From the NCBI GenBank assembly GCA_945928865.1, contig CAMENZ010000003.1, forward strand, positions 1 to 64,000: a DNA stretch of 64,000 bases. The letters run 5' to 3'. Origin of the DNA: an uncultured Clostridia bacterium. Lineage in GTDB: Bacteria; Bacillota; Clostridia; Peptostreptococcales; Anaerovoracaceae. A program made the position numbers and the translations under genes. Below the pieces are notes generated by a model. That model was given only the letters and a program-made list of their open reading frames with translations, was not told where the DNA came from and did not search any database. Shown in pieces: positions 7,759 to 17,330 of the stretch. The stretch's first letter is position 1, and each line of letters starts with the position of its first letter.

Positions 7759-8322
7759 ATGACAAATAAATTAGATAGAAGAAAGAAAAAAACCAGACAG
7801 GCAGTCTATAATGCCTTTATAGAATTACTTGAGAAAAAAACTTATTCATCTATTTCTGTTCAGGATATTATAGATAAGGCAGATATAGGTAGAAGTACTT
7901 TTTACTCACATTTTGAAACCAAGGACGATTTAATTAAGGTGTTATGTACTGAAATTTTCGACCATGTTTTTTCGGAGGATTTATGCGGTGAACAAACCCA
8001 TGATTTTTCTAAGGAAGAGCGAGGTTTAGAAGTAGAGATAACACATATTTTGTATCATTTAAAGGATAGCTTTTCATATATAAAAGGTTTGTTAGCTTGT
8101 GAAAGTGGTGAACTTTTTATGCAATATTTTAAAACCTATTTGTATAAAATTTTTTCAGAAGAATTGATAGAAGATTATGGAAATGTACCTAAGGATTATG
8201 TATTAAATCGTATAACCTGTGATTTTGCAGAAACTGTTAGGTGGTGGATGAAGAATGAAGCTTATACACCTGAAGATATAAGCGCATTCTTTTTTAAGAG
8301 GGGAAATTATGATGGAAAATAA
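7759..8322 (+). CDS. TetR/AcrR-family transcriptional regulator
   Basis: 187 codons, ATG with GGAAA upstream. The N-terminal helix-turn-helix spans residues 8-55, with DIIDKADIGRSTFYSHF as the key part. The C-terminal half, ending in ETVRWWMKNEAYTPEDISAFF, resembles the C-terminal domain of DhaS-like TetR regulators. It overlaps the downstream aldehyde dehydrogenase gene by 14 bases, so those two are surely co-transcribed. It is divergent from the metal ATPase, whose promoter holds a palindrome. It may regulate either neighbour; the effector is unknown. Confidence 0.87.
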   Translation: MTNKLDRRKKKTRQAVYNAFIELLEKKTYSSISVQDIIDKADIGRSTFYSHFETKDDLIKVLCTEIFDHVFSEDLCGEQTHDFSKEERGLEVEITHILYHLKDSFSYIKGLLACESGELFMQYFKTYLYKIFSEELIEDYGNVPKDYVLNRITCDFAETVRWWMKNEAYTPEDISAFFFKRGNYDGK

Positions 8323-9700
8323 AGTAGATAATATAAATAATATATCAGAAATTGTAAAAGCCCAAAAAGATTATTTTTTAAGTGGTCAGACTGGTAACTA
8401 TGAGTTTAGAAAATCAATGCTTTTGAAATTGAAGTTTGCAATAAAATCTAATAAAAGTTTAATTTGTCAAGCTTTGATGGCGGATATGAATAAATCCTAT
8501 TATGAAACTTACATGACAGAAATCGGAATGGTTTTAGATGAGATTAATTTTCATATTAAACATTTGAAAAAATGGATGAAGGTTAAGAAAATAAAAACTC
8601 CTATAGCACAGTTTCCTTCTAAATCCTATATAAGCCCTGAAGCTTATGGAAATGTGCTTATTATGTCTCCATGGAATTATCCCATGCAGCTATCTGTGGA
8701 ACCTTTGATTGGTGCCATTTCTGCCGGCTGTACAGCAGTAATAAAGCCCAGTGCCTTTGCCCCCAATACCGCTTTAGCTTTAAAGAAAATTATAGAAGAA
8801 AGTTTTCCAAGTGAGTATATAACAGTTATAGCCGGAGGTAGGGAAGAAAATTCTCAACTTTTAATGGAAAAATTTGATTATATATTTTTTACAGGTGGTT
8901 CCGTTGTGGGTAGAGTGGTTATGGAAGCTGCGGCAAAGCATTTAACCCCTGTAACCTTGGAGCTGGGTGGCAAAAGTCCGGTGATAGTTCATAAAGATAG
9001 CAATATAAAAGTGGCGGCTAGGCGGATTTTGTTCGGTAAAACTTTAAATGCCGGACAGACCTGCGTGGCACCGGATTATTTGCTAATACATGAGGATAAG
9101 AAATCAGAGTTTGTAGAGGAATATAAGAAAGCTATATCTGAATTTTTCCCTGAGGGTGATATGTCAGATATGAATAGTATTATAAATGAAAAACACTATA
9201 ATCGGTTAGTAGGACTCATGGCAGGGGAAAAAATCATAGTTGGAGGAGGCTGTGATATAAATAAAAGGTTTATAGAGCCCACTTTGATTGAGGGTAGAGA
9301 TTGGGAATCGCCTATTATGCAGAAAGAAATTTTTGGGCCTGTTTTACCAATGTTTACTTATGATAATATGTCAAAAGTTATTGCTTATATTCGCTCAAAA
9401 TCCAAGCCTCTAGCCCTTTACCTATTCACAGAAGATAAGTCCATAGAAAAACTTGTTCTAGATAGGTTATCCTTCGGCGGTGGATGTATAAATGATACCA
9501 TAGTACACTTGGCTAATTCCAATATGCCTTTTGGCGGTGTAGGAGAAAGTGGTATGGGCAGCTATCATGGTAAAAAATCTTTTGAAACCTTTACTCATTA
9601 TAGAAGCATATTAAAAAAGGGCACTTGGTTAGACTTTAACCTTAGATATAGACCTTATAGTAAGAAAAAGGAAGAAATATTGAAAAAGTTTTTGAAATAA
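8309..9700 (+). CDS. NAD(P)-dependent aldehyde dehydrogenase, class 3-like
   Basis: 463 codons; the start is ATG 8309 (or the next ATG 8312) behind GAGGGG. The catalytic residues are visible: the general base E218 in ELGGKSP and the nucleophile C252 in AGQTCVAP. The N-terminal part MSPWNYPMQL and the length near 460 are typical of the fatty/aromatic aldehyde dehydrogenase group (ALDH3 type), which oxidises aldehydes to acids and has a hydrophobic C-terminal tail. Co-transcription with a TetR gene suggests induction by an aldehyde or related toxic compound. The exact substrate is unknown. Confidence 0.9.
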   Translation: MMENKVDNINNISEIVKAQKDYFLSGQTGNYEFRKSMLLKLKFAIKSNKSLICQALMADMNKSYYETYMTEIGMVLDEINFHIKHLKKWMKVKKIKTPIAQFPSKSYISPEAYGNVLIMSPWNYPMQLSVEPLIGAISAGCTAVIKPSAFAPNTALALKKIIEESFPSEYITVIAGGREENSQLLMEKFDYIFFTGGSVVGRVVMEAAAKHLTPVTLELGGKSPVIVHKDSNIKVAARRILFGKTLNAGQTCVAPDYLLIHEDKKSEFVEEYKKAISEFFPEGDMSDMNSIINEKHYNRLVGLMAGEKIIVGGGCDINKRFIEPTLIEGRDWESPIMQKEIFGPVLPMFTYDNMSKVIAYIRSKSKPLALYLFTEDKSIEKLVLDRLSFGGGCINDTIVHLANSNMPFGGVGESGMGSYHGKKSFETFTHYRSILKKGTWLDFNLRYRPYSKKKEEILKKFLK

Positions 9701-9734
9701 AAAAATCCGGCTGTTAACTCAGTCGGATTTTTTA
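9701..9734. terminator. Bidirectional terminator between aldehyde dehydrogenase and recN
   Basis: AAAAATCCGGCTG pairs with CAGTCGGATTTTT around a 7-base loop. T runs lie on both strands between convergent genes. Confidence 0.85.
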
Positions 9735-9736
9735 AT

Positions 9737-11353
9737 CTATGAGTTTTTAATTAATTCTTCTGCACTTTTTAATGTAGTCTCGGTAATGTTAGCACCACCT
9801 AAAAGTCTAGCTATTTCATGAATTTTTTCATTATGATTCAGCTTAACTACATCTGTATAAGTCTTTTCTTCATCAGAATGTTTTTCAATTCTGTAGTTGT
9901 AATCACCGCAAGCTGCAATTTGTGGCAGGTGGGTTATACATAGTATCTGATGCTCTTTAGAAATTTCCTTTAGCTTTTGTCCTACGATACTTGCAGTAAT
10001 GCCACTTATTCCGTTATCAATTTCATCGAAAATCAATGTAGGTATCATATCGTATGAACTGATAATTGATTTGAATGCTAACATAATTCTAGACATTTCA
10101 CCGCCGGAAGCCACTTTTTGTAGAGGTTTAAGAGGTTCGCCCTTATTAGTAGAAATCAGTATTTCTACATTATCCATACCGTTTTCAGTAGGTAAGGAAA
10201 GAGGAGTGATGGAAATTTCGATTTTGCTATTAGGAAAATTTAAATCCAGAAGCTCCTGTTGGATTTTTTCTTGAAGCTCTAGAGCTATTTCTTTTCTAAT
10301 ATTAGTCAAAATTTCACAGGCAGCCTTTAATGTATCTCTATCCCTTAGAAGTTCTTTTTCTAATTTGATTTTTTCTTCATCAAAGTTTTCTATAGTATTC
10401 AGTTCTACAGAAATTTTATCTCTATATTCTAAAATATCCTCAATACTGTTACCATATTTTTTCTTTAAGCTATCGATAGTATCAAGCCTTAAAATTGCAT
10501 TATCCAGTTCCTGAGGAGAAAAGGTATTATCTTCTCTTAAACTCTCTAATTCTCTGGAAATATCTTGCATTTCATAATAAATATCTTCCAATCTGGAGGA
10601 TAGCCTGCTGAAATTAGTCGAGTAGGGCGAAATTTCTCTTAGAGAAGAGGAAACCATACCTAACGCTTCTATAAGGGAAGATTCATTACCGGAAATAATA
10701 GATGAGGCTCTGCCTACATTTTCAAAAATTTTTTCACTATTTTCTAAGACGGAAATTTTGTCTTGTAAGTCTATATCTTCACCTAGGATTAAATGTGCTT
10801 TATCAATTTCCGATAGTTCAAATTTATAGAAATCTGCTTTGCGAAGATTGTTCTTTTCTTGGGAAAGTAGGGAAATTAGCTTAGACTTGGTCTTTGCAAA
10901 TTTTGTGAAAAGTTCTAATACAACTTCTTTAGCAGGTTGTATTTCTTCACTTTTATATTTATCCAAAAGTATTATATGATAATCCGGATTTAATAGAGAC
11001 TGGTTATCATATTGTCCATGAATATCTGCCAGTTTATTTGCGACTTGGTTTAAGTTAGCAAGAGTTACTATTTCTCCATTTATTTTGCAAATATTTTTAC
11101 CGGATGAGGAAACTTCTCTGCTGATTAAAATTTCTTCACCGTTTAATTCTCCTAAAAGCTGGACAATTGCCTTTGTTTCACCTGTTCTAATAGTAGAACT
11201 GTCAGCTCTGCTACCTAAAGCCAAGCTGACAGCCTCAATTACCATTGATTTACCTGCACCGGTTTCACCGGTAATTATATTTAAACCTTCTTCAAAATCC
11301 ACTTGGCTATCTTCTATGATAGCAAAATTTTTAATGCTTAGGTGATTAATCAT
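9737..11353 (-). CDS. recN: DNA repair protein RecN (SMC-like ATPase)
   Basis: 538 codons, slightly below the usual 550-570. The N-terminal half of the ATPase head is at residues 1-60: MINHLSIKNFAIIEDSQVDF, then the Walker A GETGAGKS. A coiled-coil middle follows. The C-terminal half has the ABC signature KVASGGEMSRIMLAFK and Walker B IFDEIDNGISG, then the His switch ITHLPQIA. RecN gathers broken DNA ends in double-strand-break repair in the cytoplasm. Its start overlaps the end of argR by 8 bases, the same order as ahrC-recN in Bacillus, so the two are one operon. Confidence 0.95.
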   Translation of the reverse strand: MINHLSIKNFAIIEDSQVDFEEGLNIITGETGAGKSMVIEAVSLALGSRADSSTIRTGETKAIVQLLGELNGEEILISREVSSSGKNICKINGEIVTLANLNQVANKLADIHGQYDNQSLLNPDYHIILLDKYKSEEIQPAKEVVLELFTKFAKTKSKLISLLSQEKNNLRKADFYKFELSEIDKAHLILGEDIDLQDKISVLENSEKIFENVGRASSIISGNESSLIEALGMVSSSLREISPYSTNFSRLSSRLEDIYYEMQDISRELESLREDNTFSPQELDNAILRLDTIDSLKKKYGNSIEDILEYRDKISVELNTIENFDEEKIKLEKELLRDRDTLKAACEILTNIRKEIALELQEKIQQELLDLNFPNSKIEISITPLSLPTENGMDNVEILISTNKGEPLKPLQKVASGGEMSRIMLAFKSIISSYDMIPTLIFDEIDNGISGITASIVGQKLKEISKEHQILCITHLPQIAACGDYNYRIEKHSDEEKTYTDVVKLNHNEKIHEIARLLGGANITETTLKSAEELIKNS

Positions 11354-11813
11354 TTCTTACCTCGTAAAGAAGAATTTTTTCAAATTCGTCTAAAATTTCA
11401 GGTACGAACTCAGCCCCGTCAACTAATACCATCAATGTATTATCGCCGGCAACAGAGCCTACCACATGCTTTACGCCGGAAGTATCAATGGCTTCACCGG
11501 CAGCGTTAGCACAGCCTGCCAAAGTTTTAATAAGAATAATATTTCCTGCAGATTTAATGCTTAAAACTGTTTCTCTAAAAATTTTAATAAATCTATCTGT
11601 TACAGGTAGATCCTTAGAATTGCTTATAGCATATTTATATTTTCCTCTGGAAGATAGAGTCTTTACTAATTGAAGTTCTTTTATATCACGAGAAATAGTG
11701 GCTTGGGTTACTTCAAATCCACTTTCTCTTAATAGGGAAGCTAATCTTTCTTGAGTATCTACATCCTGATTAGTGATAATTTCTATAATTTTGTTTTGCC
11801 TTGAGTATCTCAT
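11346..11813 (-). CDS. argR: Arginine repressor ArgR/AhrC
   Basis: 155 codons from the ATG at 11813; the upstream GTG at 11822 is in frame but lies inside the ribosome binding site GAGGTGAAGG. The N-terminal winged helix has FEVTQATISRDIKELQLVK. The C-terminal oligomer and arginine-binding domain has the GAD-type motif at VDGAEFVPEILDEF and AGNIILIKTLAGCANAA. It represses arginine synthesis and activates catabolism when arginine is bound. A box-like palindrome overlaps its own -35 element, which suggests self-control. Confidence 0.94.
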   Translation of the reverse strand: MRYSRQNKIIEIITNQDVDTQERLASLLRESGFEVTQATISRDIKELQLVKTLSSRGKYKYAISNSKDLPVTDRFIKIFRETVLSIKSAGNIILIKTLAGCANAAGEAIDTSGVKHVVGSVAGDNTLMVLVDGAEFVPEILDEFEKILLYEVRND

Positions 11814-11866
11814 ATCCTTCACCTCATTGTATAATTAATTAAATTTAAAGGTTTAATTGTATAAAA

Positions 11867-11895
11867 ATACTAACATATATTTTGAATAATTTCAA
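11867..11895 (-). promoter_or_regulatory. argR-recN promoter with ARG-box-like palindrome
   Basis: On the minus strand TTGAAA (11895-11890) and TAGTAT (11872-11867) are 17 bases apart. TTGAATAATTTCAA at 11882-11895 is a perfect 5+4+5 palindrome. It resembles an ArgR half-operator of the form TGAATWWWWATTCA with one position changed on each side. Confidence 0.5.
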
Positions 11896-11938
11896 GTATA
11901 ATTCGTTAAAAATATGCTAAATTTTCTGTTAAAAAATG

Positions 11939-11967
11939 TAGACAAACAAATGTTTGCGTGTTATACT
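11939..11967 (+). promoter_or_regulatory. ruv operon promoter with LexA-like box
   Basis: TAGACA at 11939-11944 and TATACT at 11962-11967 are 17 bases apart. Between them, at 11943-11956, lies CAAACAAATGTTTG, a perfect palindrome. It fits the Gram-positive LexA box CGAACRNRYGTTYC at 12 of 14 positions. ruv genes belong to the SOS regulon in many bacteria, which supports the reading. Confidence 0.6.
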
Positions 11968-11999
11968 TTTTAGGTAATAAAAATAAGGAAAAAAGGAAA

Positions 12000-12509
12000 A
12001 TGAGAATTTTAGGAATAGACCCGGGTTATGCTATTTTAGGCTGGGGAGTGGTAGATATGATAGGTAATAATTTTAGATGGGTTGCCTATGATTCATTGAC
12101 TACAGATAAGGATATGCCTATGGCAGAAAGGCTAAATTTTTTATATGATGGTTTAACCGAAATTATCGAAAAATATAAGCCGGAAGAAGCTGCTATAGAG
12201 GAATTGTATTTTAATAATAATGCAAAAACTGCTTTGCTTGTAGGTGAGGCTAGAGGCATAGCTGTTTTAGCTTGTGCGAAAGGTAATTTAAGAATAAGTG
12301 AGTATACACCTCTTCAAATTAAACAAGCTTTAGTAGGCTATGGCAGAGCTGAAAAGAAACAGGTTCAGCAGATGGTAAAGACTATTTTAAATTTAGAAAA
12401 GGTACCTAAGCCAGATGATACAGCCGATGCCTTAGCTGCAGCTATATGTCATGGACATTCTACTGGTGGACGGACTTTTAGAGAATTAAGGATTAGGCAA
12501 GGCATCTGA
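12000..12509 (+). CDS. ruvC: Crossover junction endonuclease RuvC
   Basis: 169 codons from ATG 12000 (AAGGA upstream), the usual length; an in-frame TTG at 11958 lies within the promoter and is rejected. Catalytic acids are visible: D7 in GIDPG, the glutamate in AAIEELYF, and the aspartates of [10 protein letters not shown]. RuvC cuts Holliday junctions symmetrically, working with RuvAB. It heads the operon ruvC-ruvA-ruvB-queA-hom. Confidence 0.95.
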   Translation: MRILGIDPGYAILGWGVVDMIGNNFRWVAYDSLTTDKDMPMAERLNFLYDGLTEIIEKYKPEEAAIEELYFNNNAKTALLVGEARGIAVLACAKGNLRISEYTPLQIKQALVGYGRAEKKQVQQMVKTILNLEKVPKPDDTADALAAAICHGHSTGGRTFRELRIRQGI

Positions 12510-12561
12510 TTTCAAAAAGTAAATGAAAAAATAAATATATAATATATAAAGGAAAATTAGT

Positions 12562-13176
12562 ATGATAAGATATATTAAGGGAATATTATCTATAATTAAT
12601 GATAATAATATAGTGGTAGAAACTTCGTCAGGGTTGGGTTTTGAAATACAGATTGCTTCCGGTTCACCTTTTTATAAGTATGGTGAGGGGGATGAAATTA
12701 TGGTATTTACTGACTTAATAGTTAGAGAAGATGACATGAAACTCTATGGTTTTCACAATAGAGAAAGTTTGGATTTATTTCATTTGTTGACCTCAGTAAG
12801 TGGCATTGGACCTAAGGGAGCTATGGCTATTTTAGGCTCCATGACCGGAGACGATTTAAAGCGTGCTATTGCTTTTGGAGATGTTAAGGAAGTAAGCAAG
12901 GCACAGGGTGTAGGCAAAAAAACTGCGGAACGAATAGTTTTAGAGCTTAAAGATAAGGTGGGAGCATTTGCCGATTTTGATAATACATCCAATGTGGGAA
13001 TTAAATTATCAGATAATGAAAGTTTAGATGGTTTAAATCCTAGAACAGAAGCTATAAATGGGTTAGTATCTTTAGGATACAGTAAGGCAGAGGCCTTTGA
13101 TGCAGTTTCTCATATTTTGGAAGAGGAACTTTCTAGTGAAGAATATTTAAGAAGGGCATTGAAAAGGTTATTTTAA
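12562..13176 (+). CDS. ruvA: Holliday junction DNA helicase subunit RuvA
   Basis: 204 codons, ATG behind AAAGGA. Domain I (1-60) is the OB fold starting MIRYIKGILS. Domain II holds the two helix-hairpin-helix motifs, including SGIGPKGAMAIL and GVGKKTAERIVLELKDK. Domain III (about 155-204) has LVSLGYSKAEAFDAV, the part that contacts RuvB. RuvA tetramers bind four-way junctions and load RuvB. The TAA is directly followed by the ruvB ATG. Confidence 0.95.
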   Translation: MIRYIKGILSIINDNNIVVETSSGLGFEIQIASGSPFYKYGEGDEIMVFTDLIVREDDMKLYGFHNRESLDLFHLLTSVSGIGPKGAMAILGSMTGDDLKRAIAFGDVKEVSKAQGVGKKTAERIVLELKDKVGAFADFDNTSNVGIKLSDNESLDGLNPRTEAINGLVSLGYSKAEAFDAVSHILEEELSSEEYLRRALKRLF

Positions 13177-14190
13177 ATGAGTGATGAAAGAATAACATCT
13201 GTAAATATGAAACAGGGTGAACTTAGAAATGAAGTTAATCTTAGACCCCAAACTTTAGACGCATATATAGGGCAACAGGGAGTTAAGGATAATTTGAAAA
13301 TTTTTATTGAGGCAGCTAAACTCAGAGGGGAAGCCTTAGATCATGTTTTGTTTTATGGGCCGCCGGGATTAGGTAAGACTACCTTAGCAGGTATTATTGC
13401 TAATGAGCTGGGGGTAAATATAAAGATAACTTCAGGACCCGCTATAGGTAGGGCTGGGGATTTGGCAGCTATATTGACTAATTTGAGCGATAATGATGTG
13501 CTTTTTATTGATGAAATTCATAGACTTAATCGTTCTGTTGAAGAAGTTTTATACTCAGCTATGGAAGATTTTGCTCTGGATATAGTAATAGGTAAGGGAC
13601 CTTCTGCTCGTTCTATCAGACTGGATTTAGCTAAATTCACTCTAATTGGAGCGACTACTAGGGCGGGAAGTCTTTCAGCTCCTTTACGAGATAGATTTGG
13701 TGTAATAAGTAAATTTGAATTATACACCGATAAAGAATTAAAAAATATTTTAAATAGAACAGCAGGTGTCTTAGGTGTTTCAATAGATGAAGAATCCTTA
13801 GGCGAAATGGCTAGGCGTTCTAGAGGAACTCCCCGTGTAGCTAATCGTATGCTGAAACGAATTAGAGACTTTTCTCAGGTTAAGGGTAATGGTAGAATTG
13901 ATATTAACATTACTAAGGAAGGACTTAAGGCATTAGGTGTAGATGAATTAGGCTTAGAAAGATTAGATAGGGATATTTTAACAACTATTATTGAAAGATT
14001 TAAGGGTGGTCCTGTGGGCATTGACACTATCGCCGCATCTTTAGGTGAAGAGAGAGTAACCATAGAAGATGTGCAGGAACCTTTCTTAATTCAGTCCGGT
14101 TTACTTTATAGAACACCTAAAGGTCGAATGGTTTCATCTTTAGGTTATGCACATTTAGGACTGGAATATGTAGAGAAAGAAGAGGATTAG
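13177..14190 (+). CDS. ruvB: Holliday junction branch migration ATPase RuvB
   Basis: 337 codons. The Walker [11 protein letters not shown] and Walker [16 protein letters not shown] are clear, followed by sensor 1 GATTRAG and the arginine finger region LRDRFG. The C-terminal winged helix ends in [18 protein letters not shown]. RuvB is the hexameric motor for branch migration. It starts with no gap after ruvA, and the next gene starts 1 base after its stop, so translation is coupled throughout. Confidence 0.96.
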   Translation: MSDERITSVNMKQGELRNEVNLRPQTLDAYIGQQGVKDNLKIFIEAAKLRGEALDHVLFYGPPGLGKTTLAGIIANELGVNIKITSGPAIGRAGDLAAILTNLSDNDVLFIDEIHRLNRSVEEVLYSAMEDFALDIVIGKGPSARSIRLDLAKFTLIGATTRAGSLSAPLRDRFGVISKFELYTDKELKNILNRTAGVLGVSIDEESLGEMARRSRGTPRVANRMLKRIRDFSQVKGNGRIDINITKEGLKALGVDELGLERLDRDILTTIIERFKGGPVGIDTIAASLGEERVTIEDVQEPFLIQSGLLYRTPKGRMVSSLGYAHLGLEYVEKEED

Positions 14191-14191
14191 T

Positions 14192-15259
14192 ATGCATATA
14201 AATGATTTTGATTATGAATTACCTAAGGATTTAATAGCACAGGTACCTTCGGAAAAAAGAGATCAGTGCCGTCTTATGGTAGTTGATATGGATAAAGATA
14301 CTGTGGAGCATAAACATTTTTATGACATTTTAGATTATTTAAAGCCTAATGATTGTCTGGTTATGAATAATTCAAAGGTGCTTCCTGCTAGGCTTTATGG
14401 CGAAAAGGTTGGAACCGGAGCTAAAGTCGAATTTCTATTAATTAAAAGAATTAAGGGAGATACTTGGGAAACTATGGTTAGACCGGGTAAAAGACTTAAA
14501 ATAGGTGATGAGGTTAGTTTTTCTCAAGATAAATTATTTAAGGCAAAGGTCTTAGATTTTGGAGATGATGGAACTAGAATTGTAGAATTCCAATATGAAG
14601 GGATTTTTATGGAAAGATTGGAAGAATTAGGTAAGATGCCACTTCCCCCTTATATTGAGAGAGAAAACAATTTAGAAGATAAGGACAGATACCAGACTGT
14701 ATATTCTAAAATAGATGGTTCTGTAGCAGCTCCTACAGCCGGACTTCATTTTACGGAAGAACTCTTAAAGAAGGTGGAAGAAAAGGGAGTTAAGCTAGCC
14801 TATGTAACGCTTCATGTTGGAATAGGTACTTTTAGACCTGTAAAGGTTGAAAATATTTTAGAACATAGTATGCATTTCGAAGAGTATGAGATTACTGACG
14901 AGGCAGCTGAAATTATAAATAATACTATTTTAGAAGGAGGTAGAATTGTATCTGTTGGAACTACTTCTACCAGAACTTTAGAATCGGCTGCTTATTTAGA
15001 TGAGAAGTCTAATAATTATTTAATTAAATCAGGGGCAGGCTCTACGGGTATATTCATATATCCGGGATATGAGTATAAAATAATAGATAGCCTTATTACT
15101 AATTTTCATCTTCCAAAATCCACACTTCTAATGTTGATTTCAGCTTTATACACTAGGGAAGATATTTTAAGGGTATATAAAGAAGCGGTAAGGCAGCAGT
15201 ATATGTTTTTTAGTTATGGCGATGCTTGCTTTTTTACAAAGGAAAAGGTAAAGAAATGA
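14192..15259 (+). CDS. queA: S-adenosylmethionine:tRNA ribosyltransferase-isomerase QueA
   Basis: 355 codons, a normal length for Firmicutes. Start ATG 14192 directly follows ruvB. Family motifs include [12 protein letters not shown], the [11 protein letters not shown] segment, and the C-terminal [12 protein letters not shown]. QueA moves the ribose part of SAM to preQ1 at the wobble position of tRNAs for Asn, Asp, His and Tyr, giving epoxyqueuosine. The ruvAB-queA order is widespread in Firmicutes; tgt, often next, is absent here and a homoserine dehydrogenase gene overlaps the end by 4 bases. Confidence 0.95.
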   Translation: MHINDFDYELPKDLIAQVPSEKRDQCRLMVVDMDKDTVEHKHFYDILDYLKPNDCLVMNNSKVLPARLYGEKVGTGAKVEFLLIKRIKGDTWETMVRPGKRLKIGDEVSFSQDKLFKAKVLDFGDDGTRIVEFQYEGIFMERLEELGKMPLPPYIERENNLEDKDRYQTVYSKIDGSVAAPTAGLHFTEELLKKVEEKGVKLAYVTLHVGIGTFRPVKVENILEHSMHFEEYEITDEAAEIINNTILEGGRIVSVGTTSTRTLESAAYLDEKSNNYLIKSGAGSTGIFIYPGYEYKIIDSLITNFHLPKSTLLMLISALYTREDILRVYKEAVRQQYMFFSYGDACFFTKEKVKK

Positions 15260-16215
15260 ATAAAGAAAAAGTAGTTAAAATAGCTATATTAGGTATGGGA
15301 ACAGTAGGTGGTGGCACATATAAAATATTAAAGGATAATAGAAATATTATTGAAAACCGTATATGCAAAAAAATAGATGTAGTAAAAGCTTTAAATAGAA
15401 GTCCCAGACCCGAATATGCAGAAGATTTTATCACTGATAATATAGATGATATATTAGATAATGAAGAAATAGATATAGTAGTGGAATGTTTAGGTGGTAT
15501 AGAACCTGCAACCACTTATATGATTAAGGCGCTGGAAAGAGGCAAACATGTTGTAACTGCCAATAAGGCTGCAGTAGCTGCTAACTATAAAAAACTTATG
15601 GAAACTTCAGATAAACATGGAGTTAAACTTTTATTTGAAGCAGCTGTGGCAGGAGGCATCCCTGTGTTAACCGCTATAAATAATCCTCTTCAGGCAAACA
15701 ATTTCATAGAAATTATGGGCATATTAAACGGCACTACTAATTATATTTTGACTAAGATGCAAGAGGGACAATCCTACGAAGAAGCCCTTAAAGATGCACA
15801 GAAAAAAGGTTTTGCTGAAGCAGATCCTACTGCTGATGTAGAAGGAATAGATGCTGTTAATAAATTGAGTATTCTAATAACACTTATGTTTGATAAATAT
15901 GTAGCTCCGGAGGAAATCGAAAGAGTCGGAATATCGAAAGTTACAATTGAAGATATTTTAGATGCAAAATCTGCCTCCGAAACGATAAAATTGATAGGAA
16001 GAGCTACTTTAAGGGACGGAAAGCTTTCTTATTCGGTAAAACCTGAAAGAATTTCTTTAAGCCATCCTTTATCCGGTGTAGATAATGAATTCAATGCAGT
16101 TTATCTAAGGGGAGATATGGTAGGTGAGTTAATGTTTTATGGCAAGGGTGCCGGAGCCTTACCTACAGGAAGCGCTATAGTGGGAGATATAATTTCTATA
16201 GCCAAAACTTTATAA
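15256..16215 (+). CDS. hom: Homoserine dehydrogenase, short form without ACT domain
   Basis: 320 codons from ATG 15256, whose ATGA overlaps the queA stop. The NAD(P)-binding loop is [13 protein letters not shown] at residues 8-20. [21 protein letters not shown] and the substrate-binding [19 protein letters not shown] complete the catalytic core. Typical bacterial forms are about 430 residues with a C-terminal ACT domain for threonine feedback; this one ends right after the catalytic domain. It catalyses aspartate semialdehyde to homoserine in threonine and methionine synthesis. No thr genes adjoin it. Confidence 0.92.
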   Translation: MNKEKVVKIAILGMGTVGGGTYKILKDNRNIIENRICKKIDVVKALNRSPRPEYAEDFITDNIDDILDNEEIDIVVECLGGIEPATTYMIKALERGKHVVTANKAAVAANYKKLMETSDKHGVKLLFEAAVAGGIPVLTAINNPLQANNFIEIMGILNGTTNYILTKMQEGQSYEEALKDAQKKGFAEADPTADVEGIDAVNKLSILITLMFDKYVAPEEIERVGISKVTIEDILDAKSASETIKLIGRATLRDGKLSYSVKPERISLSHPLSGVDNEFNAVYLRGDMVGELMFYGKGAGALPTGSAIVGDIISIAKTL

Positions 16216-16268
16216 ATGGTATATAATACCTAATGAAAACTTAAAGAATGATTTTTTTGGAGGATAGT

Positions 16269-16769
16269 ATGAGTTTATACAAAGAATGGGTCAAGTTAAT
16301 GGACAAACAGACAGAAGAGACCTTTGATGAGTTTTGGAAAGAATATTCAAGCACAGAACAGAGAATCTATGAATATATTTTAGAAAACCATCAGGAAAAT
16401 TTAAAGGGTAAGTTTAGTGATTTAGTAGCTAAGTTTGAAGCTAATCCTGTAATTTTTATGGGTTTCATAGATGGTATTAACTCCAGCTTAATAGAAGCTA
16501 TGGATTTAGATAGCATAACAGAATATTCAGAATTAGAATTTAAAATTGATTTAGAAAAGTTGTTCTTCAATATGCTTAAGGCTGAAGCAGATTATTTATA
16601 TGGTCTTAGCCAGTGGAACAGCATTTTATCAGAAGATAAGCAGTTAGAAATTTTAAAAGACTATAGAAGAAGCAGAATTGTTAAAAAGGAGAAAGAACCC
16701 GGTAGAAACGATCCATGTCCTTGTGGCTCGGGTAAAAAATATAAAAAATGCTGTGGTTCTGGCAAATAG
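16269..16769 (+). CDS. SEC-C motif protein of unknown function
   Basis: 166 codons from ATG 16269, chosen over the in-frame ATG at 16248 because GGAGG at 16259-16263 fits it. The first 145 residues are mostly helical and not assigned to any family. The last 25 carry a textbook SEC-C zinc motif, [19 protein letters not shown], as at the end of SecA. In SecA this motif binds SecB and ribosomes, so a link to secretion or the ribosome is possible but not shown. It lies between hom and trmL. Confidence 0.8.
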   Translation: MSLYKEWVKLMDKQTEETFDEFWKEYSSTEQRIYEYILENHQENLKGKFSDLVAKFEANPVIFMGFIDGINSSLIEAMDLDSITEYSELEFKIDLEKLFFNMLKAEADYLYGLSQWNSILSEDKQLEILKDYRRSRIVKKEKEPGRNDPCPCGSGKKYKKCCGSGK

Positions 16770-16795
16770 TACAGTAGAATAAATCTGATATGATG

Positions 16796-16815
16796 GCACA
16801 TGGTTTACCATGTGC
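16796..16815 (+). other. Stem-loop between SEC-C gene and trmL
   Basis: GCACATGG and CCATGTGC pair perfectly around TTTA. No T run follows, so it is a weak or non-canonical terminator or a processing signal. Confidence 0.5.
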
Positions 16816-16856
16816 TATCTTAACGAGAAGAAATAATAGAAGTAGGAGAATTAGAA

Positions 16857-17330
16857 ATGTCTTTACATATAGTTTTTGTTGAACCGGAAATTCCACCTAA
16901 TACAGGTAATATTGCCAGAACCTGTGCAGCTACCGATACTGTTTTACATTTAGTTAAACCTTTAGGTTTTAATATAGATGACAAAAGCGTAAAAAGAGCA
17001 GGTTTAGATTATTGGCCCTATGTAAAATTAGAAATTCATGAAAGTTTAGAAGAATTTTTAGAAAAATATGAAGGTAAAAAGAGAATGTTTCTGGCCACAA
17101 CTAAGGGTTCCAGAATATATACTGAATTTGATTACGAAGATGAAGATATGTTTCTTTTTGGTAAAGAAACTAAGGGCTTACCAAAACCCTTTATAGAATC
17201 ACATAAAGGATTTGCTATTAGAATCCCTATGAGTGCAGATACTAATTTAAGATCTTTTAATCTATCAAATTCAGCCAATATTATTTTATTTGAAGCCTTA
17301 AGACAGTTAGATTTTCCAGGGTTGAAATAA
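16857..17330 (+). CDS. trmL: tRNA (cytidine/uridine-2'-O-)-methyltransferase TrmL
   Basis: 157 codons, the usual TrmL/YibK/CspR size, with AGGAG before the ATG. It starts with the SPOUT-fold motif VFVEPEIPPNTGNIARTCAAT. FGKETKGLP and the knot-forming IPMSADTNLRSFNLSNSANI are present. TrmL methylates the wobble ribose of leucine tRNAs in the cytoplasm. The gene ends just at the -35 element of the rpoN promoter. Confidence 0.94.
   Translation: MSLHIVFVEPEIPPNTGNIARTCAATDTVLHLVKPLGFNIDDKSVKRAGLDYWPYVKLEIHESLEEFLEKYEGKKRMFLATTKGSRIYTEFDYEDEDMFLFGKETKGLPKPFIESHKGFAIRIPMSADTNLRSFNLSNSANIILFEALRQLDFPGLK

Noticed and set aside
9999..10274. Plus-strand open frame inside recN
   Set aside because: Antisense shadow; the minus-strand recN motifs cover the whole span.
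11958..11999. TTG start giving a longer RuvC
   Set aside because: The codon lies inside the ruv promoter region; ATG 12000 has a ribosome binding site and gives the normal N-terminus.
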